The position numbers and the translations under genes are program-made. A DNA stretch of 64,000 nucleotides from Janthinobacterium lividum (GTDB lineage: Bacteria > Pseudomonadota > Gammaproteobacteria > Burkholderiales > Burkholderiaceae_D). The stretch spans positions 496,001 through 560,000 of the forward strand of contig NZ_JAAOLY010000001.1 in the NCBI RefSeq assembly GCF_011601275.1. Reading direction: 5' to 3'. Position 1 is the stretch's first letter, and every line of letters begins with the position of its first letter. Of this stretch, positions 63,893-64,000 are shown in pieces. The notes below the pieces were generated by a model. That model saw only the letters and a program-made list of their open reading frames with translations, had not been told where the DNA came from and ran no database searches.

Positions 63893-64000
63893 ACAGTCCC
63901 GTCAGCTGCGCCTTGCCCAGTGTGTTGGCGTTGAGCATGTAGCCGAGCATGGCGCCGCTGGCGTGCTGGTCCAGCGGCAGCTTGTCCACGCTCAGTGCCC
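63882..64000 (-). CDS. C-terminal end of an unrecognised protein (cut by window edge)
   Basis: At least 38 residues in frame, ending GAMLGYMLNANTLGKAQLTG LYGR, with the stop inside the start of the AraC gene. I do not recognise the family from this tail. The tight overlap indicates co-transcription with the AraC gene. Confidence 0.6.
   Translation of the reverse strand, partial: ALSVDKLPLDQHASGAMLGYMLNANTLGKAQLTGLYGR

Overview
The window is a GC-rich chromosomal segment with a dense, mostly single-copy gene set. The gene content points to a betaproteobacterium of the Burkholderiales, probably an Oxalobacteraceae such as Janthinobacterium, Duganella or Massilia. That placement is my inference from the cbb3 oxidase/FNR module, the ybeD-lipB-lipA genes, the GlrK/QseG/GlrR set and the overall base use. 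I see no rRNA, tRNA, CRISPR array, prophage, insertion sequence or defence island.

Layout. 1-6.3 kb: small regulators and enzymes, including a cysteine-rich HTH regulator, an MFS carrier, a LysR/SDR pair, and a methyltransferase divergent from a PchR-like AraC regulator with a Fur-type palindrome between them. 6.4-9.3 kb: a large M16 (PreP-like) protease. 9.6-13.6 kb: histidine kinase, lipoprotein and sigma-54 response regulator (GlrK-QseG-GlrR type). They are followed by two TGTC-N10-GACA sites, a consensus sigma-54 promoter and a BON-domain periplasmic protein. 13.6-24.7 kb: a complete L-rhamnose locus in the Rhizobium arrangement, rhaR-S-T-P-Q-U-K on one strand and rhaD-I divergent. 24.9-31.8 kb: a bile-acid-symporter-like carrier; a radical SAM protein plus DUF4130-UdgX fusion behind a perfect LexA-type palindrome; and a divergent modABC-modE operon behind a ModE-type box.

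31.8-47.9 kb is a low-oxygen module: a hybrid kinase, fnr, ccoNOQP, ccoG, ccoH/fixH, ccoS, ccoI, a SafE-like protein, hemN and a PAS-containing (Aer-like) chemoreceptor. Perfect TTGAT-N4-ATCAA FNR boxes lie upstream of ccoN and of the chemoreceptor. 48-54.3 kb: a GGDEF/EAL protein, two small membrane-protein genes, a LysE exporter and a Trp/Pro-rich FecR-like protein. 54.6-59.6 kb: ybeD, lipB and lipA, with a Bcr/CflA carrier and a divergent MocR-type regulator lying between ybeD and lipB. 59.7-64 kb: ung, then on the other strand an AraC regulator, a DUF2946 protein and a TonB-dependent receptor, and a gene cut by the window edge.

The most striking feature of the window is how many regulatory sites can be paired with a regulator by eye (GlrR, sigma-54, LexA, ModE, FNR, Fur, DeoR and MocR types). 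Several of them predict regulons for poorly understood proteins: the BON protein, the UdgX/radical SAM pair and the metal-related methyltransferase. Three copies or half-copies of a dispersed GTCGGATTA palindrome lie between genes.
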